Part shown: one piece after another, positions 26,862-35,527 of the stretch
How the letters are laid out: each line of letters opens with the position of its first letter
How positions within the stretch are numbered: the stretch's first letter is position 1
Assembly (NCBI GenBank): GCA_021805865.1
Contig: JAJZDX010000012.1
Coordinates: 62,001-126,000 of the forward strand
From: Pseudomonadota bacterium
Lineage (GTDB): Bacteria > Pseudomonadota > Gammaproteobacteria > Steroidobacterales > Steroidobacteraceae
DNA length: 64,000 bases
Direction of reading: 5' to 3'
Translations under genes and position numbers: made by a program
The notes under the pieces: model-generated
Told to the model about the DNA's origin: nothing
Seen by the model: the letters and a program-made list of their open reading frames with translations, nothing else
Databases searched by the model: none

Positions 26862-29459
26862 ATGCGAATGGACAAATTGACCAGCCGGTTCCAGCAGGCG
26901 CTCGCCGATGCGCAGTCGCTCGCCGTCGGCCGCGACCACCAGTTCCTCGAGCCGGCGCACGTGCTGCTGGCGCTCATCGACAGCCAGGGCGGCACGGTGC
27001 GCCCGCTGCTGCTGAAGGCCGGAGCCGACGTCAACAAGCTGCGCTCGGAGCTCGGCGCGCTCCTCGACCGCATGCCGAGGGTGGAGGGCGCGCCCGGGGA
27101 GGTTCACGTCTCGAACGACCTCAACCGCGTGCTCAATGTCACCGACAAGCTCGCTCAGCAGCGCGGCGACCAGTTCATCTCCAGCGAGCTGTACGTGCTC
27201 GCGGCTTTCGAAGACCGCGCGCTCGCGCAGCTTTTCCGGGACTGCGCTCTGGTGCGCGGCGCGCTGGAGAAGGCCATCGAGGAGGTGCGCGGCGGAGAGA
27301 AGGTGGCCGACCCGAACGCCGAGGAAAGCCGCCGGGCGCTGGAGAAGTACACCATCGATCTCACCGCGCGCGCCTCCTCGGGCAAGCTCGATCCGGTGAT
27401 CGGCCGCGATGACGAGATCCGCCGCACCATCCAGGTGCTTCAGCGGCGCACCAAGAACAACCCCGTGCTGATCGGCGAGCCCGGTGTGGGCAAAACCGCC
27501 ATCGTCGAGGGCCTGGCGCAGCGCATCATCAACGGGGAAGTACCCGAGGGCCTCAAAGACAAGCGGATCCTGGCGCTCGACATGGGCGCGCTCATCGCCG
27601 GCGCGAAATTCCGCGGCGAGTTCGAGGAGCGTCTGAAGGCGGTGCTCAACGACCTCGCCCGCCAGGAAGGGCAGGTCATCCTGTTCATCGACGAGCTTCA
27701 CACCATGGTCGGCGCCGGCAAGGCCGAAGGGGCCATGGACGCCGGCAACATGCTGAAGCCCGCCCTGGCCCGAGGCGAGCTGCATTGCGTCGGCGCCACC
27801 ACGCTCGATGAGTACCGCAAGTACATCGAGAAGGACGCCGCCCTGGAGCGGCGCTTCCAGAAGGTGCTGGTGGATGAGCCGTCGGTGGAGGACACGATCG
27901 CAATCCTGCGCGGCCTGCAGGAGCGCTACGAGGTCCACCATGGCGTCGACATCACGGATCCTGCGATCGTCGCCGCCGCGACGCTCTCGCACCGGTATAT
28001 CAGCGACCGGCAGCTGCCGGACAAGGCGATCGACCTCATCGATGAGGCCGCCGCCCGAATCCGCATGGAGATCGACTCCAAGCCCGAGGCGCTCGATCGC
28101 CTGGAGCGGCGCATCATCCAGCTGAAGATCGAGCAGGAGGCGTTGAAGAAGGAGCAGGACGAGGCCTCGCGCAAGCGCCTCTCGACGCTGCAGGAGACCC
28201 TGAAGGGGCTCGAGCGCGAATATGCCGACCTCGAGGAGGTGTGGAAGTCCGAGAAGGCGCAGCTGCAGGGCGCCGCCCAGGTGCGCGAAGGGCTCGACCG
28301 CGCGCGCCTCGAGCTCGATGCGGCTCGCCGCGCCGGTGATCTCGGGCGCATGGCGGAGCTGCAGTACGGGCGCATTCCCGAGCTCGAGAAGCGCCTCGCC
28401 GCGGCCGAGGCCGGCGAGAGCCACGCCACGCGCCTGGTGCGCAACAAGGTGACCGAGGAGGAGATCGCCGAGGTGGTCTCCAAGTGGACCGGCATCCCGG
28501 TCTCCAAAATGCTCGAGGGCGAGAAGGAGAAGCTCCTGCGGATGGAGGAGGCCCTGGGCCGGCGCGTCGTCGGTCAGGACGAGGCGCTCAAGATCGTCTC
28601 GAACGCCATCCGTCGCTCGCGCGCCGGGCTCGCCGATCCGCGCCGACCGAACGGCTCGTTCCTGTTCCTCGGCCCCACCGGGGTCGGCAAGACCGAGCTC
28701 TGCAAGGCGCTTGCGCAGTTCCTGTTCGACACCGACGATGCCCTCGTCCGCATCGACATGTCGGAGTTCATGGAGAAGCACTCCGTGGCGCGCCTGATCG
28801 GCGCGCCCCCCGGATACGTCGGCTACGAGGAGGGCGGCTATCTCACCGAGGCGGTGCGCCGCCGGCCCTATTCGGTGATCCTGCTCGATGAGGTCGAGAA
28901 GGCTCATCCCGATGTGTTCAACGTGCTGCTTCAGGTGCTCGATGACGGCCGGCTGACCGACGGTCAGGGCCGCACCGTGGACTTCCGCAACACGGTGGTC
29001 ATCATGACCTCGAACCTGGGCTCTCAGGTGATCCAGGAGTACGCGGGGGAGGGCAACTATGTGCGCATGAAGAGCGCGGTCATGGAGATCGTGCAGCAGA
29101 GCTTCCGCCCGGAGTTCATCAACCGCATCGACGACATCGTGGTGTTCCATCCGCTCGGCGCCGAGCAGATCCGCGCCATCGTGGACATCCAGCTCCTCTA
29201 CCTGCGCAGGCGCCTGCAGGAGCGCGACATGGAGCTCACGCTCGACGATGCGGCGCGCGACCGGCTGGGCGAGGCGGGCTTCGATCCGGTCTACGGCGCC
29301 CGTCCGCTCAAGCGCACCCTGCAGCAGCAGATCGAGAATCCGCTCGCCCAGCGCATCCTCAAGGGGGAGTTCAGCCCCGGGGACCGGATCGAGGTCACGG
29401 GGAAGGGCGGGGAGATCCGGTTTGCGAAGGCTGAGCGGCTCCAGAGCCGCAACGCCTGA
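26862..29459 (+). CDS. clpB: ATP-dependent disaggregase ClpB
   Basis: The 865-residue protein has the full ClpB layout: N-terminal substrate domain, AAA1 with Walker [14 protein letters not shown] and Walker [10 protein letters not shown], the long middle coiled coil (about residues 405-525) that binds DnaK, and AAA2 with [13 protein letters not shown] and the arginine/sensor motifs near [12 protein letters not shown] at the end. It dissolves protein aggregates together with DnaK/DnaJ/GrpE. It starts at an ATG behind a sigma-32-like promoter, so heat-shock control is likely. No neighbours overlap it. Confidence 0.97.
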   Translation: MRMDKLTSRFQQALADAQSLAVGRDHQFLEPAHVLLALIDSQGGTVRPLLLKAGADVNKLRSELGALLDRMPRVEGAPGEVHVSNDLNRVLNVTDKLAQQRGDQFISSELYVLAAFEDRALAQLFRDCALVRGALEKAIEEVRGGEKVADPNAEESRRALEKYTIDLTARASSGKLDPVIGRDDEIRRTIQVLQRRTKNNPVLIGEPGVGKTAIVEGLAQRIINGEVPEGLKDKRILALDMGALIAGAKFRGEFEERLKAVLNDLARQEGQVILFIDELHTMVGAGKAEGAMDAGNMLKPALARGELHCVGATTLDEYRKYIEKDAALERRFQKVLVDEPSVEDTIAILRGLQERYEVHHGVDITDPAIVAAATLSHRYISDRQLPDKAIDLIDEAAARIRMEIDSKPEALDRLERRIIQLKIEQEALKKEQDEASRKRLSTLQETLKGLEREYADLEEVWKSEKAQLQGAAQVREGLDRARLELDAARRAGDLGRMAELQYGRIPELEKRLAAAEAGESHATRLVRNKVTEEEIAEVVSKWTGIPVSKMLEGEKEKLLRMEEALGRRVVGQDEALKIVSNAIRRSRAGLADPRRPNGSFLFLGPTGVGKTELCKALAQFLFDTDDALVRIDMSEFMEKHSVARLIGAPPGYVGYEEGGYLTEAVRRRPYSVILLDEVEKAHPDVFNVLLQVLDDGRLTDGQGRTVDFRNTVVIMTSNLGSQVIQEYAGEGNYVRMKSAVMEIVQQSFRPEFINRIDDIVVFHPLGAEQIRAIVDIQLLYLRRRLQERDMELTLDDAARDRLGEAGFDPVYGARPLKRTLQQQIENPLAQRILKGEFSPGDRIEVTGKGGEIRFAKAERLQSRNA

Positions 29460-29617
29460 TTTCATCTGAGCAAAAGCCGGCACATGCCTCACGCGTGGCC
29501 GGCGGCACGAGAGGGCCGACGGGCTGGCCGTGCAACCGCCGCAAGCGGGTTGCAGACAGCCCGCGACGACCCTTGCGTATAATCAGCGTTCCGGTCCCGA
29601 AACCATTCTTTCAGGCT

Positions 29618-30073
29618 ATGCCGTTCTACGAATACGAGTGCCAGAGCTGCCGGTACTACCTCGAGGTGCTGCAGAAGATCACGGACGCGCCGTTGAGGAA
29701 GTGCCCGTCCTGCGGCAAACAGACCCTGACCAAGCTGATCTCCGCGCCGGTGTTCCGGCTGAAGGGCAGCGGGTGGTACGAGACGGACTTCAAGTCCGAC
29801 AAGGAGGACAGGCGCAATCTCGCCGCCGCGGAGCGCGAGGAAGCCAAGCCCTCCGAGGCGGCCAAGACCGAGCCCGCGAGCCCGGCCAAGGCCCCCGAGA
29901 GCAAACCGGAGACGAAGGCCCCGCCGGCGCAGGGGAGCAGCGAGAGCAAGCGTCGCCCCGCGCCTTCGACACGCCGCAGCGCGGCCGAGGCGGGCACGCG
30001 CCCGAGCCCCCGCGCCCGCGGCAAGCCGGCCCCGGCGAAAAAGGGGGCGGCCAAGCGCCGCACGAAGCGGTGA
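29618..30073 (+). CDS. FmdB-family zinc ribbon protein with basic C-terminal tail
   Basis: The first 55 residues are the FmdB zinc ribbon: MPFYEYECQSC with CPSCGKQ, four cysteines placed to bind zinc, followed by LTKLISAPVFRLKGSGWYETDFK. The remaining about 95 residues are low-complexity, first acidic/Ala-rich and then Arg/Lys/Pro-rich. The zinc ribbon family has no firmly known role (possibly regulatory). The ATG at 29618 is correct for the family; the open frame upstream is chance. It sits 4 bp before the DUF502 gene and in the order FmdB-DUF502-(ADH)-aspS, which is common in gammaproteobacteria. Confidence 0.88.
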   Translation: MPFYEYECQSCRYYLEVLQKITDAPLRKCPSCGKQTLTKLISAPVFRLKGSGWYETDFKSDKEDRRNLAAAEREEAKPSEAAKTEPASPAKAPESKPETKAPPAQGSSESKRRPAPSTRRSAAEAGTRPSPRARGKPAPAKKGAAKRRTKR

Positions 30074-30077
30074 GCGA

Positions 30078-30797
30078 TTGAACGTCCCGGTTACCGCCCG
30101 GCCGGTACAGACCGGCCCGAAGAACCCGAAGAAGAAGGGCTCCCTGATGCGGCGCATCATGGTGGCGGGTATCCTCGTGTGGCTGCCGATCAGCGTCACC
30201 GTGTGGGTGGTGACGTTCCTGGTGCACCTGTTGGACAGGAGCCTGGTGCTGCTGCCGCTGCCGCCGGGATATCACCCGCAGGGCTGGATCCTGCTGCTGA
30301 TGCCGGCGCTGGGTCTGCTGCTGACGGTGGCCGTGCTGTTTCTGACCGGCATCCTGGTCACCAACCTGATCGGGCGGCGGCTGCTGGTGTGGGGCGAGGA
30401 GCTGCTGCACCACATCCCGATCGTGGGCGCGGTGTACGGCGGGGTGAAGAGTTTCGCCGAGAGCGTCTTCTCCCAGTCGAACTCCTTCCGCAAGGTGGTG
30501 ATGATCGAATATCCCCGTCCCGGGGTGTGGAGCCTGGGTTTTCTCACGGCAGAGGACGTGCCGGAGATCTCGGCGAGGACCGGCGAGCCGCACGCGGTGG
30601 TGTATATCTCCGCCGCCTTGAATGCCACGGCCGGATGGCTGGCGATCATACCGCGCCGGCAGATCGTCGAGCTCGACATGAGCGTCGATGCGGCCCTGAA
30701 GATGATCATCACCTGCGGCGTGGTGGTCCCTCACCTGCCGGAGTCCAAGGAGCTCAACGAGCACGGAAAGCTTCCCGGGCGCGCCGCGGGCACCTGA
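30078..30797 (+). CDS. DUF502 family inner-membrane protein
   Basis: Two hydrophobic segments (GILVWLPISVTVWVVTFLVHLL and LLLMPALGLLLTVAVLFLTGILVTNLI) bracket a short loop and are followed by a conserved soluble domain with IPIVGAVYGGVKSFAESVF and NATAGWLAIIPRRQIVELDMSVDAALKMIITCGVV. This is the DUF502 pattern; its function is unknown, though it lies next to aspS in many genomes. The called start is a TTG 4 bp after the FmdB stop, giving 239 residues; the ATG at 30147 would give 216 and fits relatives well. Confidence 0.85.
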   Translation: MNVPVTARPVQTGPKNPKKKGSLMRRIMVAGILVWLPISVTVWVVTFLVHLLDRSLVLLPLPPGYHPQGWILLLMPALGLLLTVAVLFLTGILVTNLIGRRLLVWGEELLHHIPIVGAVYGGVKSFAESVFSQSNSFRKVVMIEYPRPGVWSLGFLTAEDVPEISARTGEPHAVVYISAALNATAGWLAIIPRRQIVELDMSVDAALKMIITCGVVVPHLPESKELNEHGKLPGRAAGT

Positions 30798-30865
30798 GCG
30801 CGGTCCGCCCCGCCCCGCCCCGCCTGCGCAGATTCTCGAGGACTGAACTCACGGAGCGTCCGGTC

Positions 30866-31852
30866 ATGAAAGCCATGCGACTCCTGGCGGCCGGCCGGCC
30901 GCTCGAGCTGGCGGAGGCGGTCCTGCCGCCCCCCGGCGCTCATCAAGTGCGCATCGCCGTCGAGGCCTGCGGCGTGTGCCGGACCGACCTGCATCTGCTC
31001 GATGGCGAGCTGCCTGCCATCCCTTATCCGATCATTCCCGGTCACGAGGTCGTCGGCACCGTCGCTGAGGCAGGACCCGGGGCAACGCGGTTTCGGGTCG
31101 GCGATCGAGTGGGCGTGCCCTGGCTGGGGCAGACCTGCGGCGCCTGTCGCTATTGCCTGGAGGGGCGGGAGAACCTGTGCGAGCACGCCCGCTTCACCGG
31201 CTACACCCTCGACGGCGGCTACGCCGAGGAGCTGCTCGCCGATGAGCGCTACTGCCTGGCGTTGCCTGCCGAAGCGCCCGCCGCCGAGCTCGCTCCGCTT
31301 CTGTGCGCCGGCCTCATCGGCTATCGCGCGTACCGCATGGCGGGGGGGGCGGTGAATCTGGGGTTGTACGGTTTCGGCGCCGCCGCCCACCTGCTCGCGC
31401 AGGTGGCGCAGGCCGAGGGGCGCGCGGTGTTCGCTTTCACCCGGCCGGGGGATGAGCAGGCCCAGGCGTTCGCCCGGCACCTCGGCGTTCGGTGGGCGGG
31501 TGCGTCCGATGAGGCGCCGCCGGAGCCTCTGGATGCGGCGATTCTGTTCGCGCCGGTCGGCGCGCTGGTGCCGGCCGCGCTCTCGGCCGTGCGCCGGGGC
31601 GGACGGGTGGTCTGCGCTGGAATCCACATGAGCGATATTCCCGCCTTCCCCTACGCGCGGCTCTGGGGCGAGCGCTCGGTGCAGTCCGTGGCCAACCTCA
31701 CCCGTGCGGATGGTGAGGCGTTCATGCGCCTCGCCGCCCGGCTGGGTCTGCGCGCCACCGCACAAAGCTTTCCGCTGGGTGAGGCCGGCGCGGCCTTGGA
31801 GAGCCTGCGCCGGGGGACGGTGCAGGGCGCGGCGGTGCTGCAGATCGCCTGA
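30866..31852 (+). CDS. zinc-dependent alcohol dehydrogenase (AdhA/GroES-like)
   Basis: The 328-residue protein has the GroES-like fold with catalytic zinc ligands in ACGVCRTDLHLLDGELP and PGHEVVG, and structural zinc cysteines in CGACRYCLEGRENLCEHA. The NAD(P)-binding domain has GLYGFGAAAHLLAQ, a slightly altered GxGxxG. It resembles the AdhA class found near other metabolic genes; substrate is likely a primary alcohol or aldehyde. The ATG at 30866 lies 68 bp after the DUF502 stop. The longer frame upstream is a shadow of DUF502. Confidence 0.85.
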   Translation: MKAMRLLAAGRPLELAEAVLPPPGAHQVRIAVEACGVCRTDLHLLDGELPAIPYPIIPGHEVVGTVAEAGPGATRFRVGDRVGVPWLGQTCGACRYCLEGRENLCEHARFTGYTLDGGYAEELLADERYCLALPAEAPAAELAPLLCAGLIGYRAYRMAGGAVNLGLYGFGAAAHLLAQVAQAEGRAVFAFTRPGDEQAQAFARHLGVRWAGASDEAPPEPLDAAILFAPVGALVPAALSAVRRGGRVVCAGIHMSDIPAFPYARLWGERSVQSVANLTRADGEAFMRLAARLGLRATAQSFPLGEAGAALESLRRGTVQGAAVLQIA

Positions 31853-31873
31853 GCCCGGCAGGGCAAAGTCCGG

Positions 31874-31901
31874 ATCGTCTCGAGGGTTTTCGCCCATAGA
31901 C
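31874..31901. repeat. 28-bp direct repeat, copy 1
   Basis: This stretch is identical over 28 bp to 32013-32040 (core GTCTCGAGGGTTTTCGCCC). It lies 21 bp after the alcohol dehydrogenase stop. The core can form a small GGG/CCC hairpin. Confidence 0.8.
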
Positions 31902-32012
31902 CGCGGATGTGGCACGGAGCGGCGGGCGCCGTGTCGTTCCGTTGCCCGGAGCACGAACGCTCGCATCCACGGGTCTCAGAGGCCCGCGGTATCTATGTAG
32001 GGTCTCGCGAAA

Positions 32013-32040
32013 ATCGTCTCGAGGGTTTTCGCCCATAGAC
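32013..32040. repeat. 28-bp direct repeat, copy 2, within an inverted repeat
   Basis: The second identical copy lies 45 bp before aspS. Here GCGAAAA at 32007-32013 pairs with TTTTCGC at 32026-32032, and an outer CTATG/CATAG pair can extend the structure. It could be an aspS leader hairpin or a small REP-like element. Confidence 0.8.
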
Positions 32041-32085
32041 TTAAAGTTGCGGGGCGCAGGCGGGCTTCGTACCATCGCGACCCTT

Positions 32086-33858
32086 ATGCGCTCACATTAC
32101 TGCGGACAGGTCGACGAGCGGCTCATCGGACAGACGGTGGAGGTGGCCGGCTGGGTACACCGGCGCCGTGACCATGGCGGCATCATCTTCATCGACCTGC
32201 GCGACCGGGAGGGTTTGCTGCAGATCGTCTTCGATCCCGACTCCCCGGCGCTCTTCAAGGATGCTGAGCGGCTGCGCAACGAGTTCGTCGTGCGCATCAA
32301 GGGCCGTGTCCGCGAGCGTCCCGAGGGCACCGTGAACACCCATCTCGCCTCGGGCCGCGTGGAGCTGCTGGCGGGCGAGCTCGAGCTGCTCAACCGTTCC
32401 GAGCCCCTGCCGTTCCAGCTCGATGAGACGGTGGGCGAGGAGGTGCGCCTGCGCTACCGCTACCTCGACCTGCGCCGTGAGGTGATGAGCCGGCGGCTGC
32501 GGCAGCGGCACCGCATCACCCGCGCCATGCGTGCCTATCTCGACGAGCACGGCTTCATCGACCTCGAGACGCCGATGCTCACCAAGGCGACCCCGGAGGG
32601 GGCGCGCGATTACCTGGTGCCGAGCCGCACCCATCCGGGCAAGTTCTTCGCGCTGCCGCAGTCGCCGCAGATCTTCAAACAGCTGCTGATGGTGGCCGGC
32701 TTCGATCGCTACTACCAGATCGTGCGCTGCTTCCGCGACGAGGACCTGCGCGCCGACCGGCAGCCGGAGTTCACGCAGCTCGACATCGAGACCTCCTTCC
32801 TCACACAGGAGGAGGTCATGACGCTCATGGAAGGGCTGGCGCGGCATATCTTCCGGGAGGTGCTGGGGCAGGCGCTACCCGATCCCTTCCCGCGCATGAG
32901 CTTCGCCGAGGCGATGCGCCGCTACGGCTCGGACAAGCCGGATCTGCGTATCGCGCTCGAGCTCACCGACATCGCCGACCTGGTGCGGGATTGCGACTTC
33001 AAGGTGTTTTCGGCTCCGGCGAAGGACCCCAAGGGCCGCGTGGCGGCGCTGCGCGTGCCGGGCGCAGGCGACCTGACACGGTCGCAGATCGATGGCTACA
33101 CTGAATACGTGGCGCGTTTCGGGGCCAAAGGCCTCGCCTACATCAAGGTGAACGAGCGCGCGGGCGGGCGGGACGGACTGCAGTCGCCGATCGTCAAGTT
33201 CCTGAGCGATCAGGCGCTGGCCGGGCTCCTCGAGCGCACCGGGGCCGAGGACAACGACCTCATCTTCTTCGGCGCCGACACGGCCAAGGTGGTGTGCGAT
33301 GCCCTGGGTGCGCTGCGCCTGAAGCTCGGTCAGGACCTGGGCATCGTTCAGACCGGCTGGCGGCCGCTGTGGGTGGTCGACTTTCCGATGTTCGAATGGG
33401 ATGCCGGGGAGCGGCGCTGGGTCGCCATGCACCACCCCTTCACCTCGCCGAAGGAGGACGATCCGGCGGTGCTGCGCGCCGACCCGGCCAACGCCCTCGC
33501 CAAGGCCTATGACATGGTGCTCAACGGCTCGGAGATCGGTGGTGGCTCCGTGCGTATCCATCGCGAGGAGATGCAGTCGACGGTGTTCGGCCTGCTCGGC
33601 ATCGAGGCCGAGGAGGCGCGCAGGAAGTTCGGCTTCCTGCTCGATGCGCTGAAGTTCGGCGCGCCGCCCCACGGGGGCATCGCCTTCGGGCTCGATCGGC
33701 TCGCCATGCTCATGGCCGGCGCCGACAGCATCCGCGAGGTCATCGCCTTCCCCAAGACGCAGACTGCGGCCGATCCGCTCACGGACGCGCCGACCGAGGT
33801 CGGCGAGGCGCAGCTGCGCGAGCTGCACATCCGGGTCCGCACGCCGCCGCAGGCTTGA
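32086..33858 (+). CDS. aspS: aspartyl-tRNA synthetase
   Basis: The ATG at 32086 gives 590 residues, normal for bacterial AspRS. It has the N-terminal OB-fold anticodon-binding domain ([26 protein letters not shown]), class II motif 2 ([21 protein letters not shown]), the inserted GAD domain of bacterial enzymes (about residues 285-415) and motif 3 ([15 protein letters not shown]). It charges tRNA-Asp. Family members with the full GAD domain in this group are often discriminating, but this depends on whether GatCAB is used for Asn; the window does not tell. Confidence 0.96.
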   Translation: MRSHYCGQVDERLIGQTVEVAGWVHRRRDHGGIIFIDLRDREGLLQIVFDPDSPALFKDAERLRNEFVVRIKGRVRERPEGTVNTHLASGRVELLAGELELLNRSEPLPFQLDETVGEEVRLRYRYLDLRREVMSRRLRQRHRITRAMRAYLDEHGFIDLETPMLTKATPEGARDYLVPSRTHPGKFFALPQSPQIFKQLLMVAGFDRYYQIVRCFRDEDLRADRQPEFTQLDIETSFLTQEEVMTLMEGLARHIFREVLGQALPDPFPRMSFAEAMRRYGSDKPDLRIALELTDIADLVRDCDFKVFSAPAKDPKGRVAALRVPGAGDLTRSQIDGYTEYVARFGAKGLAYIKVNERAGGRDGLQSPIVKFLSDQALAGLLERTGAEDNDLIFFGADTAKVVCDALGALRLKLGQDLGIVQTGWRPLWVVDFPMFEWDAGERRWVAMHHPFTSPKEDDPAVLRADPANALAKAYDMVLNGSEIGGGSVRIHREEMQSTVFGLLGIEAEEARRKFGFLLDALKFGAPPHGGIAFGLDRLAMLMAGADSIREVIAFPKTQTAADPLTDAPTEVGEAQLRELHIRVRTPPQA

Positions 33859-34033
33859 TGTCTCGACGGCCCGGAGCCTCGATCGGAAGGGTTCCCCCGG
33901 GGGCGGCGCGGCGCACTGGCCATCCCGGGCGGCAGGACAGCGAGCCCGGCCTGTCCCGGCCGCTCGTTCGCCGCTGCGCGCCTCGCCCGGGGAACTCCCT
34001 TCCCGGCCGGGCCCCGGCTTCAAGGTATGACCC

Positions 34034-34672
34034 ATGAGCGATGGACAGCACGTCATCTACGTCCACGGCCTCTGGATGTCCGGGGGCGAGGGTCTGCTGC
34101 TGCGCCACCGGCTCTCGCGCGAGCTCGGCTGCACGGTGCACGCGTTTTCCTACAACGCCCTGGCGCACGGGATGGAGCAGATCGCGGGGCAGCTCGAGGA
34201 CTTCGTGCTCGGCCTCGATCCCGCGACGGTGCACTTCGTCGGGCACAGTCTCGGCGGTCTGGTCATCTACCGCTTCTTCGAGCGCTATCCTCGCCAGCCC
34301 CCGGGCCGGGTGGTGTTCCTGGGCTCACCCTGTGTGGCGAGCAAGGCGGCGGTGCAGGCGGGCCATTCCCGGTTCATGACTGCGCTCATGGGCCGCCCGG
34401 TGGCCGAGGAGCTGTTGAGGCCGCGGCAGCGGCGCTGGCGCTTTGGCCGGCCGCTCGGGATCATCGCCGGTTCCTACTCGTTCGGTTTCGGACAGTTCCT
34501 CGCGGGATTCGAGGAGGACAGCGACGGCACGGTGGCGGTGAGCGAGACGCGGCTGCCCGGAGCGACCGGCCACATCGTGATCCCCGTCAGCCACATGGGC
34601 ATGCTGGTGTCCGCGCGCGTGGCGCGCGAGACGGCGTGGTTCCTCAGGGAAGGGCGGTTTTCCCCGGGCTGA
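34034..34672 (+). CDS. small alpha/beta hydrolase (lipase-like)
   Basis: The 212-residue protein opens with VIYVHGLWMSGGE, giving an oxyanion region, and has the nucleophile elbow GHSLGG with Ser at about residue 70. The catalytic His is likely in PVSHMGML near the C-terminus and the acid in EEDSDGTVAV. There is no signal peptide, so it is cytosolic. It lies alone between aspS and the convergent acetyltransferase gene; no substrate can be suggested beyond an ester or thioester. Confidence 0.8.
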   Translation: MSDGQHVIYVHGLWMSGGEGLLLRHRLSRELGCTVHAFSYNALAHGMEQIAGQLEDFVLGLDPATVHFVGHSLGGLVIYRFFERYPRQPPGRVVFLGSPCVASKAAVQAGHSRFMTALMGRPVAEELLRPRQRRWRFGRPLGIIAGSYSFGFGQFLAGFEEDSDGTVAVSETRLPGATGHIVIPVSHMGMLVSARVARETAWFLREGRFSPG

Positions 34673-34715
34673 CGAGGATTTCCACCGCTGCAACGCGCCG
34701 GCGAGCCCGGGCCGC

Positions 34716-35177
34716 TCAACGCAGGAGTTTCGTCATGCACGTCGCCGAGGCCGGGCAGAGACTGCGAAACTCCGCGCTCGCCTGCAGGGCCTTCGGGACC
34801 TGAGCGCGATCGACCGGATGGTAATCCTGGTGCTCGAAGAATTGCCGTGCGGTCTGGGTGAGCAACACCAGTTGGGTGACGCCGGCGGCGCGGGCCTGGT
34901 TCTCCAGCGCCTTGACGATGTGCCGGCCCAGGCCCTGGCCTCTTCGGGCTGGATCCACCGCCACCGAGCGAAGCAGCGCGGCCTTGCCGAAGCGCTGCAG
35001 GGCGCCGGCGCCGATGATCCGCTCGCCCTCGCAAGCCACCGTGAATCGCGCACTCGAGGAGGTCAGGTCGCTCGTGGGCAGGCCGTTGCTGTCGAGCAGA
35101 TCGCGGATGGTCTGCATGTCCGCGGCCGCGGCGTTTCGCAGTAGCGGAGTCACGGATCCGGCTCCCCCTGTTGCCAT
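34716..35177 (-). CDS. GNAT acetyltransferase, ArsN2-like
   Basis: The acetyl-CoA site is clear: LRSVAVDPARRGQGLGRHIV (motif A) and LVLLTQTARQFFEHQDY (motif B). The overall pattern, including VPKALQASAEFRSLCPASATCMTKLL at the C-terminus, matches proteins annotated as arsenic resistance N-acetyltransferase ArsN2, an assignment I make from memory of the family. No other arsenic gene is nearby, so the substrate may differ. The ATG at 35177 is used; a GTG at 35198 overlaps a doubtful upstream frame. Confidence 0.75.
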   Translation of the reverse strand: MATGGAGSVTPLLRNAAAADMQTIRDLLDSNGLPTSDLTSSSARFTVACEGERIIGAGALQRFGKAALLRSVAVDPARRGQGLGRHIVKALENQARAAGVTQLVLLTQTARQFFEHQDYHPVDRAQVPKALQASAEFRSLCPASATCMTKLLR

Positions 35178-35194
35178 CTCATCGGCATGGCCCG

Positions 35195-35446
35195 TCACGG
35201 ACGATCGGGGCTTTTGCCGCGCCGGTCGTCAGCCGGCTGATCCTGCGAAACCAACGTCTCCACGTCGGCGGCGTCCTGCGCTCTGCCGGCGGCGGTCCAG
35301 CTTTCCCGAGTCAACCGCTCCACGAGCGACAGCGCTCCCGACAAGGGCGCCGGATCGCGCTCGATCCCGGCGAACGGTGCGAGGCTGAGCACAGCCGTCT
35401 TGCGCCGTAGCGCCGCGCGAGAGCGTCTGTCGGAGGAGCCCGCCAT
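35195..35446 (-). CDS. possible small protein of unknown function
   Basis: An 83-residue frame ends in a GTGA overlap with the possible upstream start of the acetyltransferase. Its composition (Arg-rich N-terminus, middle block LAPFAGIERDPAPLSGALSLVERL) is not recognisable. Such frames are common by chance in GC-rich DNA, so I give it low weight. The whole 35199-35527 stretch holds no other candidate gene; it does contain a GAGCATGCTC palindrome near 35463. Confidence 0.25.
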   Translation of the reverse strand: MAGSSDRRSRAALRRKTAVLSLAPFAGIERDPAPLSGALSLVERLTRESWTAAGRAQDAADVETLVSQDQPADDRRGKSPDRP

Positions 35447-35527
35447 GCGCGCATTTTAACATGAGCATGCTCATGCGCCTCGGATACCGCGAGTTTCCCT
35501 ACGCCGGTCCTGCGAGCGACATTCCGG

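Noticed and set aside
26694-29492. A 932-codon minus-strand frame opposite clpB
   Set aside because: ClpB motifs are complete on the plus strand; the antisense translation is a low-complexity shadow without recognisable domains.
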